From CBDCTM01 sp965222005 (GTDB lineage: Bacteria; Bacteroidota; Bacteroidia; Chitinophagales; Saprospiraceae), in contig OZ244935.1 of the NCBI GenBank assembly GCA_965222005.1, forward strand, positions 2,542,001 through 2,606,000: 64,000 nt of DNA, in the 5' to 3' direction. Below the pieces are notes generated by a model. It saw nothing but the letters and a program-made list of their open reading frames with translations, was not told where the DNA came from and searched no databases. Position numbers and translations under genes: made by a program. Below are positions 1 through 7,677 of the stretch, piece by piece; within the stretch, counting starts at the first letter, position 1, and each line of letters starts with the position of its first letter.

Positions 1-52
1 GAATGAGTGCTGAAGTTCAAAAAACCTACGGATAGATGAAAAAAGAGACAAT

Positions 53-1360
53 ATGCCTAAGCTGAAAAGAGAACTGACACTTTACGGCCTTACGATGATC
101 GCAGTGGGCTCATGTATCGGTTCGGGAATATTTGTGACGCCTGCCAAAATAGCGGCGGTGCTGCCCCACCACGGGTTGATTCTGGTGGTGTGGCTGCTGG
201 GCGGTCTGATTGCTTTGACGGGTGCCCTCACCCTGGCTGAACTGGGATCGATGTTTCCCAAAGCGGGAGGGGTGTATGTGTATCTCAAAGAGACCTATGG
301 CGACCTGATGGGCTTCCTTTACGGCTGGGTTATCTTACTGGTAATCAATACCGGCGCATTGGCGGCCCTGGGGATTGCCTTTTCGGAATACATGACCTTC
401 TTCGTCCCCGATCTCGATCAAAGCGGCAAAGTTTGGCTGGCGATTATCACCATTGTGTTGCTTACGGCAATTAATGTTTTTGGCGTCAATATCAGTCAAT
501 TATTCGCCAATACGTTTACCGGGCTCAAATTGCTGGCCATGCTGGCTATTATCGTAGCGGGCATCTTTTTTTACAATCCGGCGGCAGAGGTTCAATTGCT
601 GGGCGCTGACAGTGCACCTGCCAATTTGATGAGTGCGCTGTTGTTGGCGCTGGTAGGCGTGCTATGGTCCTTTGGTGGCTGGCATCACACCAGCTACCTG
701 GCTGGAGAGGCGGTGGACGCTACCCGCACTGTGCCGCGGGCCATGATCATGGGCACGCTGATCGTCACCCTGACGTATGTGCTGATCAATCTGGCTTACA
801 TGCTATTGCTGCCCTTATCGGAGATCAGCCAAACCGAGCGGGTTGCAGGAGATGCGATTGCCACCTTGCTGCCATACGGCGGGCAATTGGTTGCCATTGC
901 CATTGCGATTTCGATATTTGGAACGATTGGGATTTACACGATGTCGGCGCCTCGTATATATTTTGCTATGGCCCGTGACGGCTTGTTTTTTGATCGACTC
1001 ACCTATATCCACCCGCGCTTCCGTACACCCACCCTTGCGATGATCCTGCAGGCGATTTGGGCGATTATTTTGCTGTTGTTTTGGGGAACCTTCCACGATC
1101 TTATTACCTATGTTACCTTTACAGATATTGCCTTCATGGCACTGGCCGGTTGTAGTCTTTTTTTGCTGAGGCGGCGGCGGCCGGAGGCGGAGCGGCCCTA
1201 TCGGGTGGTGGGTTATCCGGTGGTGCCATTGCTATTTGTGCTGATCTCCTTCGCCTTTGTACTGAACACCCTGGTTGAGCAACCCAAGCAGGCCTGGTCG
1301 GCTTTGTTGATACTGGGAATTGGTATTCCGGTATTTTATTTTTTCAAAAGAAAAGCGTGA
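53..1360 (+). CDS. APC-family amino acid permease
   Basis: Inner-membrane transporter of the amino acid-polyamine-organocation superfamily, probably an amino acid/proton symporter or exchanger; the substrate cannot be read from the sequence. The 435-aa length and about twelve hydrophobic segments fit the family. The first helix carries the family motif GSGIFVTP (residues about 23-30), which lines the substrate site in characterised members, and a second conserved block, SFGGWH, lies near residue 206. The protein ends in a basic tail (FFKRKA) after the last helix. The start is the ATG at 53, followed directly by a charged n-region (MPKLKRE). The stop codon lies inside a hairpin that probably ends transcription. 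No partner enzyme is adjacent, so context gives no substrate hint. Confidence 0.9.
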   Translation: MPKLKRELTLYGLTMIAVGSCIGSGIFVTPAKIAAVLPHHGLILVVWLLGGLIALTGALTLAELGSMFPKAGGVYVYLKETYGDLMGFLYGWVILLVINTGALAALGIAFSEYMTFFVPDLDQSGKVWLAIITIVLLTAINVFGVNISQLFANTFTGLKLLAMLAIIVAGIFFYNPAAEVQLLGADSAPANLMSALLLALVGVLWSFGGWHHTSYLAGEAVDATRTVPRAMIMGTLIVTLTYVLINLAYMLLLPLSEISQTERVAGDAIATLLPYGGQLVAIAIAISIFGTIGIYTMSAPRIYFAMARDGLFFDRLTYIHPRFRTPTLAMILQAIWAIILLLFWGTFHDLITYVTFTDIAFMALAGCSLFLLRRRRPEAERPYRVVGYPVVPLLFVLISFAFVLNTLVEQPKQAWSALLILGIGIPVFYFFKRKA

Positions 1361-1395
1361 ATCCGCGTTCTGGATTCACGCTGTGATGATTTTTG
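1355..1395. terminator. Hairpin terminator between convergent genes
   Basis: A perfect 10-bp stem (GCGTGAATCC at 1355-1364, GGATTCACGC at 1372-1381) with a 7-nt loop overlaps the permease stop codon. On the minus strand the stem is followed by a T-rich stretch (1341-1354), so it is best as terminator of the small gene on the opposite strand; on the plus strand the T-run is weak. Probably bidirectional. Confidence 0.6.
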
Positions 1396-1421
1396 GGAAT
1401 TTATAATAGAGGAATTATAAT

Positions 1422-1727
1422 TTAGCGGAGATTAAAACGGTAAAGGTCTTGCCGATTGGTGCGGCCATTGAGTATCAACTCCACATCCACGATACAGTTT
1501 TCATATTGTAGGGCATAGGTCTTTTTGCTGATCCGATTATTGAGGCTTTCCTTCTTCACTAAAGCAAATCTAATCAGGTGGCCAACCTCCGCGCGCAGTG
1601 CCTTCATGAATTCCTTGATAGTTTGCAATACGTTTGGATTGCCTTTTTGATTGATCAGCTCGGTAGTGAGCTCCAGTTTTACTTTCCGTATGTTCATTTT
1701 CATTGGTTTTATGAATTGAATAGTCAA
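1422..1727 (-). CDS. Small hypothetical protein (~100 aa)
   Basis: A basic protein of about 91-101 aa with no family I recognise. No signal peptide or membrane segment is visible. In-frame ATG codons at 1727, 1703 and 1697 are all possible starts; the last gives a start MNIRKVKLEL. The predicted structure is mixed helix (residues about 20-60) then strand. It faces the permease convergently and is followed by the hairpin at 1355-1381, which would serve as its terminator. The next 200 bp upstream contain no gene I can support. Function unknown; coding status is supported mainly by length, composition and the terminator. Confidence 0.5.
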   Translation of the reverse strand: MTIQFIKPMKMNIRKVKLELTTELINQKGNPNVLQTIKEFMKALRAEVGHLIRFALVKKESLNNRISKKTYALQYENCIVDVELILNGRTNRQDLYRFNLR

Positions 1728-1933
1728 GGCTGTTGCCTTTATTACACATAACCCTTGAATCGGTGCATTGTTGTATGAGGAATATTAAGAATTCGTTAAA
1801 AAAAGCAATGATATTAAGGGTTTCAGCGGGTTTGTAGCAGCATTTGTGGCAGCAAAAAAGCCACGCACAACATGAGTACATGGCTCCAAAATCTTATGGA
1901 AATCGGGTGTGTGTTTGCGTTGAGTGAAATGGT

Positions 1934-2383
1934 TCAGCCCCTGATCTTGTCCAGCAAAGAACTCAGCAATTGCGCTTCCTCTTTGCTAAGATTGCACATC
2001 ACCAGGTCCATCTGCTGGATGTTGGCCTCTATCTGGCCGAGCAATTCCACCCCTTTATCGCTGAGGCTTACATCAAGCAGTCGTTTGTCGATGTTGCAGG
2101 ATTTGCGCACTACCAGCCCTTTTTGTTCCAGACGGCTCACCATCCGGGACGCATCCGACATTTTATCGATCATTCGTTCGCGGATGATGCAGGTAGAAAT
2201 CGGCTCACTAGCTCCTTTGAGAATGCGTAGCACGTTGTATTGCTGCAAAGTGATCTTATAGGGCTTCAGTACATTCCGGATTTTTTCCATCAGCCAGTTG
2301 TTGGTAAATATCAAATTCACCATTGCCTTATGGTGGCAGCACCTGAAAGGCATCTTTTGCTGTATGGCTTCTTCGAGCTTCAT
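1934..2383 (-). CDS. MarR-family transcriptional regulator
   Basis: Dimeric winged-helix DNA-binding protein of 149 aa, the usual MarR size. The core runs from about residue 40 (ITLQQYNVLRIL) through the recognition helix (DKMSDASRMVSRLEQKGLV, about residues 75-93) to the wing (DKRLLDVSLSDKG), which carries the conserved D-x-R motif. The last 30 residues form the C-terminal dimerisation helix (LSKEEAQLLSSLLDKIRG). A cysteine- and histidine-rich N-terminus (FRCCHHK) is unusual and could sense metal or oxidant; this is inference. It is a single gene, 51 bp downstream of the sigma factor gene on the same strand, so the two could be co-transcribed. The target is unknown. Confidence 0.88.
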   Translation of the reverse strand: MKLEEAIQQKMPFRCCHHKAMVNLIFTNNWLMEKIRNVLKPYKITLQQYNVLRILKGASEPISTCIIRERMIDKMSDASRMVSRLEQKGLVVRKSCNIDKRLLDVSLSDKGVELLGQIEANIQQMDLVMCNLSKEEAQLLSSLLDKIRG

Positions 2384-2434
2384 AATAACAGTCTTCGCTG
2401 GTTTTAGCGTTCTGATCTATAAACAAAGAAATTA

Positions 2435-2935
2435 TTAATATGTTTCACGTATCATCTTCTGCAATTTCTTGCGGGCATGAAATATCCGGCTTTTTATAGT
2501 GCCAAGAGGCTTTTCCAGCTCATCAGCAATTTCCTGGTAGCTGAACCCGGTAAAATACATCCAGAAAGGCACCCGGAATACTTCTTCCAGTTTGTCAATC
2601 ATCTTTAGCAGCTCCTTTTGGCTAATATCAGAAATAGCGGTATTGCTGGAAATACCACTACCGCCATCCAGTGCCGTACTACCTGTAGGCTCCAGTTGTG
2701 TTTTCCTGCGCTTCCTCATGCGATAATCGTTGATGAAAATATTTTTCATCATGGTCATAATCCAAGCTTTGAAGTTGGTGCCGGTACGAAATTTATCTTT
2801 ATTATATAAAGCCCGCCAGGCAGTTTCCTGAAACAAGTCTTTTGAGTTTTCAACATCATTGGTCAAGTTGAGTGCAAAAGCCTGAAGAATCGGGGAAACA
2901 TCGTTGAGGTACAGATTGAATTCTCGGTTACTCAT
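2435..2935 (-). CDS. ECF-type RNA polymerase sigma factor
   Basis: Sigma-70 family extracytoplasmic-function factor, 166 aa. Region 2 (about residues 10-80) shows SKDLFQETAWRAL and a -10 recognition helix with FKAWIMTMMKNIFINDYR. Region 4 (about residues 108-160) carries the helix-turn-helix FSYQEIADELEKPLGTIKSR. It directs polymerase to a special promoter set. No anti-sigma gene with a visible FecR or zinc-anti-sigma domain is next to it; the downstream neighbour is the MarR gene. The start ATG at 2935 gives MSNREFNLYL. An imperfect inverted repeat at 2956-2979 sits just upstream and may control it. Small factors of this type are numerous in Bacteroidota and often govern surface or stress functions. 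Confidence 0.9.
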   Translation of the reverse strand: MSNREFNLYLNDVSPILQAFALNLTNDVENSKDLFQETAWRALYNKDKFRTGTNFKAWIMTMMKNIFINDYRMRKRRKTQLEPTGSTALDGGSGISSNTAISDISQKELLKMIDKLEEVFRVPFWMYFTGFSYQEIADELEKPLGTIKSRIFHARKKLQKMIRETY

Positions 2936-2955
2936 GATTCCATTATTTGTTTTGA

Positions 2956-2979
2956 TGTTACAACAACGAAGTTATAACA
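2956..2979. promoter_or_regulatory. Inverted repeat upstream of sigma factor gene
   Basis: TGTTACAAC and GTTATAACA, 9-bp arms with one mismatch and a 6-bp spacer, lie 20 bp upstream of the sigma factor start codon. The position and size suit a dimeric regulator. No matching regulator is identified. Confidence 0.35.
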
Positions 2980-3118
2980 TTGTTTCGTGTAAACCTAGGA
3001 ATAATGTTGAATTTTTACACCAAAAGGTCAAACTGCGACATTTTTAACAGTACGATAACATTTTCATGGAAAAAAGGGGAACCAGGCTGTGGCATTTCAA
3101 GAAAAATAGTGACTAATT

Positions 3119-3745
3119 TCAAAGCAGTTCATTAATCTGAGCATTGGAAGTGAGTACTTGGAAGTAAGTACACGTGCAAAGGCCCTTGCCAGGCATGCCT
3201 GCGTATTCGCGGGCGGATGAATAGGGCCAATCGGTTGGAATTTTAACAAGGCCTGCCTTCACCGGGTTTTGATGGATATAGTAGAAGCATTGCATGGCAT
3301 AGTCCATATGGCCAAGGAAGTGGGAATGTTCTTGATTGGAATGGTGAGGAATGCTGGGCTGTTTCATCTTGGTTTGTTTTCGGAACAAGGATCCGGAACG
3401 ATTTTCCTGATTGTTGATTGCCCTGGTGTAGGATCGAAGGAGAATGGCAATCGCATTGCTGAGGTTTTGCTGATGGAAGTGTTCGGGAGGGAGAGTGAGG
3501 TGATGACTATGGCAAGCGCGAACCGGTTTGACCGCTTTGCTCAAAAGGCAGGCCTCGGGCTTGGTAAGAACGAGCCAATGAAAGTGATTTGGCATCAGGC
3601 AGTAGCAAATAAGCTCAACATAAGGCAGGAGATGTTTCCGCATTTTTTCCAGAAAAAAGTGGTAATTCCGGTCTTGAAAGAAAATGGGCTCCCTATTGTT
3701 GCCCTGATTATAGATATGATAAATTTGATTTGCCGAGAATGTCAT
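3119..3745 (-). CDS. REP-associated tyrosine transposase (RAYT, Y1 HUH family)
   Basis: Single-strand DNA transposase-like nuclease of the IS200/IS605 TnpA superfamily in its domesticated RAYT form. The ATG at 3745 begins the domain (MTFSANQIYHIYNQG). The metal-binding HUH motif is in PNHFHWLV, and the usual RAYT C-terminal signature with its tyrosine is YIHQNPVKAGLV. Length (about 208 aa from this start) is normal. The frame stays open upstream to an ATG at 3850 that overlaps the transporter stop as TGATG, but those extra 35 residues do not look like the family. No flanking IS ends are seen. A perfect 46-bp palindrome lies about 105 bp upstream, which is notable because RAYTs process palindromic repeats. 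Confidence 0.85.
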   Translation of the reverse strand: MTFSANQIYHIYNQGNNREPIFFQDRNYHFFLEKMRKHLLPYVELICYCLMPNHFHWLVLTKPEACLLSKAVKPVRACHSHHLTLPPEHFHQQNLSNAIAILLRSYTRAINNQENRSGSLFRKQTKMKQPSIPHHSNQEHSHFLGHMDYAMQCFYYIHQNPVKAGLVKIPTDWPYSSAREYAGMPGKGLCTCTYFQVLTSNAQINELL

Positions 3746-3849
3746 AATGTGCCTATGGATTTTGATTCTTTTAAGAAACACCTTCTCCATAAGGACGCGG
3801 AAAGGGGCAAAATTCCATAAAAAAAGATGAACTTTTTTCACTTTTTTCA

Positions 3850-4830
3850 TCAGCCCCCACTCAGGAGATGATTTAAATCATCTCCTGAGTGGGGGCTCCT
3901 GCTCCACCAACTAGCCAATGCAAATCCAGCTATCAGATGCCAGATACCCCACCAGGCGGCAATCATGGCCATTCCGCCGAGGCCGCCAAAAAAATTGAAA
4001 ATGAGGATCAGCGCAAGGCCCGAGTTTTGGATGCCCGTCTCAATAGATATGGCCCGGGCATCGTAGAGGGGGAGCCGGTTGAGGCGCGCAAATGTATAGC
4101 CCAGCAGAAAACCAAGGCTGTTGTGTACCAGTACTATAAAAAAGACAACCCCCAAATATTGGACGATATTTTCAAAATTACTGGCAATAGCGGCTATCAC
4201 AAAGCCTAAAAATAGTACGATCGATAAAATCCGGATCGGCTTTTTGATTTTTTCTGTAAAACCTGGCCGAAACTGATTGAGCCACATGCCTGCTATTAAT
4301 GGTATGAGAATCAGTGTGACGATTGTTTTTACCATATCCATAGGGTGGACATACAACTCTTGCTGCGTACCCTCGCTGCCAGGGATCATGGATGACCAAA
4401 ACGCAAAACTCAGTGGGGTGATCACTATTGCCCCCAACGTCACTATAGAAGTGAGCGATACACTTAGCGCAGCATTGGCACGTGCCATGTGCACCATAAA
4501 ATTGCTCACATTGCCCCCCGGGCATACCCCTACCAGCACCATCCCTAGTGCCAAACTCAAAGGCGGAGCAAATAGATAGATAAGCAAAAGGGTAAGCAAA
4601 GGCAGTAAAAGTAGCTGGGAGATAAGGCCAACGATAGGAGCTTTGGGATGCCGAATGACGTACCGGAAATCGGACATCCGAATATCCAGCGCTACGCCAA
4701 ACATCAAAATGGCCAGGCAAATGTTGAGCACAAAAAGCTGGTCGGGATTGAAGTTGATCCTGACAGCATCCAGGGTTTCCATCCAGCTAAGATAAATAAT
4801 GTATACTTCAAGCCGCCAGGTTTTGTGCAT
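3850..4830 (-). CDS. Bile acid:sodium symporter (BASS) family transporter
   Basis: Sodium-coupled organic anion transporter of the inner membrane. The protein has up to 326 aa and about nine to ten hydrophobic helices. The family core is visible: LAILMFGVALDIR near residue 40, VGVCPGGNVSNFMVHMARAN around residue 101 (the first crossover with its GG/N motif), and ETGIQNSGLALILI around residue 264 (the second crossover with the E-T-G-x-Q-N sodium-site motif). Both crossovers are complete, so it should be functional. The ATG at 4785 (METLDAVRINF) may be the true start instead of 4830. Its C-terminus is encoded by the palindrome at 3852-3897 and may have been altered by it. The substrate is not predictable. 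Confidence 0.88.
   Translation of the reverse strand: MHKTWRLEVYIIYLSWMETLDAVRINFNPDQLFVLNICLAILMFGVALDIRMSDFRYVIRHPKAPIVGLISQLLLLPLLTLLLIYLFAPPLSLALGMVLVGVCPGGNVSNFMVHMARANAALSVSLTSIVTLGAIVITPLSFAFWSSMIPGSEGTQQELYVHPMDMVKTIVTLILIPLIAGMWLNQFRPGFTEKIKKPIRILSIVLFLGFVIAAIASNFENIVQYLGVVFFIVLVHNSLGFLLGYTFARLNRLPLYDARAISIETGIQNSGLALILIFNFFGGLGGMAMIAAWWGIWHLIAGFALASWWSRSPHSGDDLNHLLSGG
3852..3897. repeat. Perfect 46-bp palindrome
   Basis: Each 23-bp arm is an exact complement of the other around the centre ATTTAAAT (3871-3878). It encodes the last residues of the transporter (PHSGDDLNHLLSGG) and its stop. It would form a very stable hairpin in RNA and may end transcription or act as a REP-like target of the neighbouring RAYT; the function is inferred. 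Confidence 0.9.
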
Positions 4831-4901
4831 TTCAATAGCGATTTATCCAGTAAGAACAACCCCTGCATCTTGGGTAAAACCTACAGGCTTGAAGTTTATC
4901 C

Positions 4902-4945
4902 CGCTTTGCCAAGTTTTGTGCGTACGCACAAAACTTGGCAAAGCG
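4902..4945. repeat. Perfect 44-bp palindrome between divergent genes
   Basis: Twenty-two-base arms pair exactly around the centre GTAC (4922-4925). It lies between the transporter start (4830) and the promoter of the oxidoreductase-like gene, so it could act as an operator, a fold-back element or a REP-like sequence. Its sequence is unrelated to the palindrome at 3852. Confidence 0.9.
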
Positions 4946-4980
4946 TGGTGTAAACGGCAATAATATTTCTGCGGATACTA

Positions 4981-5010
4981 TTTGCCATTAGGTAAAATTA
5001 ATTATATTTG
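4981..5010 (+). promoter_or_regulatory. Bacteroidota-type promoter for the Gfo/Idh/MocA gene
   Basis: TTTG at 4981-4984 and TATATTTG at 5003-5010 match the -33 (TTTG) and -7 (TANNTTTG) consensus of Bacteroidota housekeeping promoters with 18-bp spacing. The start codon follows 75 bp downstream. Confidence 0.6.
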
Positions 5011-5085
5011 TAAAAATTTTATATTTCAGGCTTTGGAAATATTGCCATTACTTGATGGCAGCCACACACTATCAAAACACCATAC

Positions 5086-6111
5086 ATGTCACGAGTTTTC
5101 AATTGGGGCATTATCGGGCTTGGCCATAGCGCTCACGACTTTGCCAATGAACTAAAACTACTCCCAAATACGCGACTATATGCAATAGCAGCCCGATCGA
5201 AGGACCGTGCCAATGCTTTTGCAGAGCAATTCAACATTCCTTTTAGTTTTAGCTCTATTCAACACATCACTGCTTGCCCGGAGCTGGATATTATATATAT
5301 TGCTGCACCTCCGGGCCAAGGATATGAGGCGGCCCTGATGTGCCTGGATCGACGGATACCGGTAGTTTGTACAATGCCTATTGCGCTGAATTCAGCAGAG
5401 GGAAATCGGGTGATCATGCATGCCAGGGCTCAACGCACATTTCTAATGGAGGGCATCACCACGCGTTTTTTGCCTAGCGTTCGCAAAGCTCTTGAGCTGA
5501 TTGACAAGGGCGTAATCGGTGAGGTCTTGTCGATGCAAGCCGACTTTGGTATTAAAACAGCCAATCAGTTTGAAGAGCCATCTGGCCAATGCGGCTCATT
5601 GATGAAAGCTGGAATCTATCCCCTGTTTTTGTCTCTACTACTTTTTGGTAAGCCGCGCTTTGTCAAAGCCATTTCGACTGTTGGGCAAGACAGTTTGGAT
5701 GAAAGTTGTGGGATGTTGTTAAAATATGCGGATAATAAATTGGCCATCCTACATGCCTCCATAGTAGGCGAAACACCTGCCGAGGCTTATATTTGCGGAG
5801 AGCGGGGGAGCATACGAATCAATGCCCGCTGGAACGAACCCAGCAGTATTACCCTTATGATGAATGGCCGTGAGCCAACGGATTTTTTCTTTGAATATCC
5901 TGGGCAGGGCTATCATTACCTGGCTCAGGAGGCCATGTATTGCTTGGCCAACAGTCGTAGCGAAAGTGATTTGCTAGGGCTTGTTTTTAGCAGCGAATTG
6001 ATGGATTTGCTTGATAAGGTTCGATTGAGCGCCGGTATTTCCGATCCATTGGAAGAGTTGGTGCCAGCTCATCTTGGTGATTCTATAAAAACCGATTTTT
6101 CACTAAATTGA
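5086..6111 (+). CDS. Gfo/Idh/MocA-family oxidoreductase-like protein, atypical active site
   Basis: NAD(P)-binding protein of the dihydrodiol dehydrogenase-like branch. The N-terminal Rossmann fold begins WGIIGLGHSAHDFA (residues 7-20) and the C-terminal alpha/beta substrate domain spans about 125-330. The C-terminal stretch YHYLAQEAMYCLANS is typical of the family. The usual catalytic E-K-P motif reads TMP at residues 96-98 (VVCTMPIALNSAEG), so the lysine normally essential for hydride transfer is a methionine. It may therefore bind sugar or dinucleotide without normal dehydrogenase chemistry, or use another residue. Length is normal (341 aa). The gene overlaps the next by TGATG, indicating translational coupling. 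A consensus promoter lies upstream. Confidence 0.85.
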   Translation: MSRVFNWGIIGLGHSAHDFANELKLLPNTRLYAIAARSKDRANAFAEQFNIPFSFSSIQHITACPELDIIYIAAPPGQGYEAALMCLDRRIPVVCTMPIALNSAEGNRVIMHARAQRTFLMEGITTRFLPSVRKALELIDKGVIGEVLSMQADFGIKTANQFEEPSGQCGSLMKAGIYPLFLSLLLFGKPRFVKAISTVGQDSLDESCGMLLKYADNKLAILHASIVGETPAEAYICGERGSIRINARWNEPSSITLMMNGREPTDFFFEYPGQGYHYLAQEAMYCLANSRSESDLLGLVFSSELMDLLDKVRLSAGISDPLEELVPAHLGDSIKTDFSLN

Positions 6112-7166
6112 TGAAAAAAATACTTCTCCCCTTTTTATTGTTCCTGCTGGCGGCCTGCCAGTCCCAACAAGTTGCGCTCAATCAATTGCCCTTGCTCGGC
6201 CAACAAACGCTAGACCCTTCCACTACTATTAGCACCATCGCCTTTGGTTCCTGCAATGATATCAACAAGCCTCAGATTATTTGGCCAGCCATCCTTCAGC
6301 AGCAGGCTGATCTGTGGGTGTGGCTGGGTGATATTATCTATGCCGATACAAAGGATATGCAACAAATGAAGCGGCAATATATGCGGCAAAAGTATCAAAA
6401 AGATTATATCCGCTTGCGGCAACAGATGCCTGTGATCGGTACCTGGGATGATCATGATTATGGCTCAGGTGACGGAGGAAAACACTTCTCTAAAAAGCGG
6501 GAAAGTCAGCAACTTTTACTTGACTTTTTAGACATTCCCGACTCGTCAGACTACCGTAAGCAAAAAGGAGTTTATCAGTCGTACAGTTTTGGCAAAGCTC
6601 CAAGAATTGTGAAAATTATTTTGCTGGATGTACGCTATTTTCGCGATGACCTGGTACCCACCGAAAGCGGTGTTCCGCGCTATTATCCGAACAGTACCGG
6701 CGATATTTTGGGGCAGGCGCAGTGGGAATGGCTGGCCAATGAGTTGAGTGGGAGCGAAGCGGCGGTTCACCTGATAGGCTCAGGTATTCAGGTGATTCCG
6801 GAAGAGCAGCCCTTTGAGAGTTGGGCCAATTTTCCACAGGCCAGAGCCCGGCTTTTTCATCTGATCGATAGCCTGCAACCCGCAGCTACGCTGCTGCTGA
6901 GCGGTGACAGACATATCGCAGAAATTTCAAGAATTGAACTTCCCCAGCTTCCCTATCCATTGTTTGAAGTCACTTCCAGCGGCCTCACCCATAGCTATGA
7001 AGAAGTGGGAGAGGAGCTTAATCGGTATAGAATAAGTGAGCTGGTGAATGTGAAAAATTTTGGTCTGCTGAAAATTGATTGGCGGCAAGAGCACCTGCAA
7101 ATTCAGGTGGAAATCAGAGGAGTAGAGAATGGGCTGTTGATAAGCAAGCTCCTTCGGTTTTTATAA
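6111..7166 (+). CDS. PhoD-like metallophosphatase lipoprotein
   Basis: Alkaline phosphatase D-type phosphodiesterase/phosphomonoesterase, predicted to be anchored as a lipoprotein: the signal peptide ends LLAACQSQQ, with lipobox cysteine near residue 16. Metal-binding motifs of the family occur in order: FGSCND (about 47), WVWLGDIIYAD (about 74), GTWDDHDYGSGDG (about 113), LLDVRYFRD (about 167) and SGDRHIAEIS (about 264). The real start is the ATG at 6111, inside the upstream stop codon (TGATG). At 351 aa it is shorter than full Bacillus-type PhoD but normal for the Bacteroidota form. It probably works in phosphate scavenging on an organic phosphate outside the cytoplasm; the link to the upstream oxidoreductase-like protein is only by operon structure. 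Confidence 0.88.
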   Translation: MKKILLPFLLFLLAACQSQQVALNQLPLLGQQTLDPSTTISTIAFGSCNDINKPQIIWPAILQQQADLWVWLGDIIYADTKDMQQMKRQYMRQKYQKDYIRLRQQMPVIGTWDDHDYGSGDGGKHFSKKRESQQLLLDFLDIPDSSDYRKQKGVYQSYSFGKAPRIVKIILLDVRYFRDDLVPTESGVPRYYPNSTGDILGQAQWEWLANELSGSEAAVHLIGSGIQVIPEEQPFESWANFPQARARLFHLIDSLQPAATLLLSGDRHIAEISRIELPQLPYPLFEVTSSGLTHSYEEVGEELNRYRISELVNVKNFGLLKIDWRQEHLQIQVEIRGVENGLLISKLLRFL

Positions 7167-7461
7167 ATCAGTACAAATTAATTTTTTGTAATATTTGGCA
7201 CAATGATTGGTTACTTTGTGTAATATATTTATCAGGACATTTACTAAATGAGACTGATTAAATAATTAGCATCTCGCACCTGTAATTAGCAGCTTGTATG
7301 AAATCTGCAATTTGCAGCCCCAGAAAATCTAACAGACAGTTTAGTTACGTGAAATAATCATTTAATAGAATGATGATTTCTTCAATTTAGCAACGAATGA
7401 TGGCTTGTATATAGTTAATGCCATGGGTATGGATTCATTTGAACCATACCCATCTTTTTTT
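7167..7461 (+). terminator. AT-rich intergenic region ending in a strong terminator
   Basis: No coding frame is convincing here. At 7423-7461 a 10-bp stem (ATGGGTATGG with CCATACCCAT, loop of 11 nt) is followed by C and seven T residues, a good rho-independent terminator. It lies about 260 bp after the phosphatase stop, so either the mRNA has a long 3' end or a small RNA of under 250 nt is made here. Confidence 0.6.
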
Positions 7462-7677
7462 GTCTGATGCACACTGCATTGCATAGATCACCTTACTCTT
7501 TTTCCTCCATCAAGAAGATTTTATTTCAAATCATAGCAATTGGTACAGATTTTGAAAACTTTGAATATGTATTATTTATATGTTTATAATTATTCATATA
7601 ACTAGTGCTGCAACCTACCAAACTACATAACCACTCTCTGTATTTCCACGGCATTGCCACTTTATCAAATTTGACTC

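Noticed and set aside
1570..1881. A 103-codon minus-strand frame, cysteine-rich
   Set aside because: Overlaps the small hypothetical gene in another frame, with no start context or recognisable domain.
3269..3820. A 183-codon plus-strand frame
   Set aside because: Antisense to the RAYT gene, whose HUH motif fixes the coding strand.
4178..4720. A 180-codon minus-strand frame inside the transporter gene
   Set aside because: Out of frame with the transporter, which has clear family motifs on the same strand.
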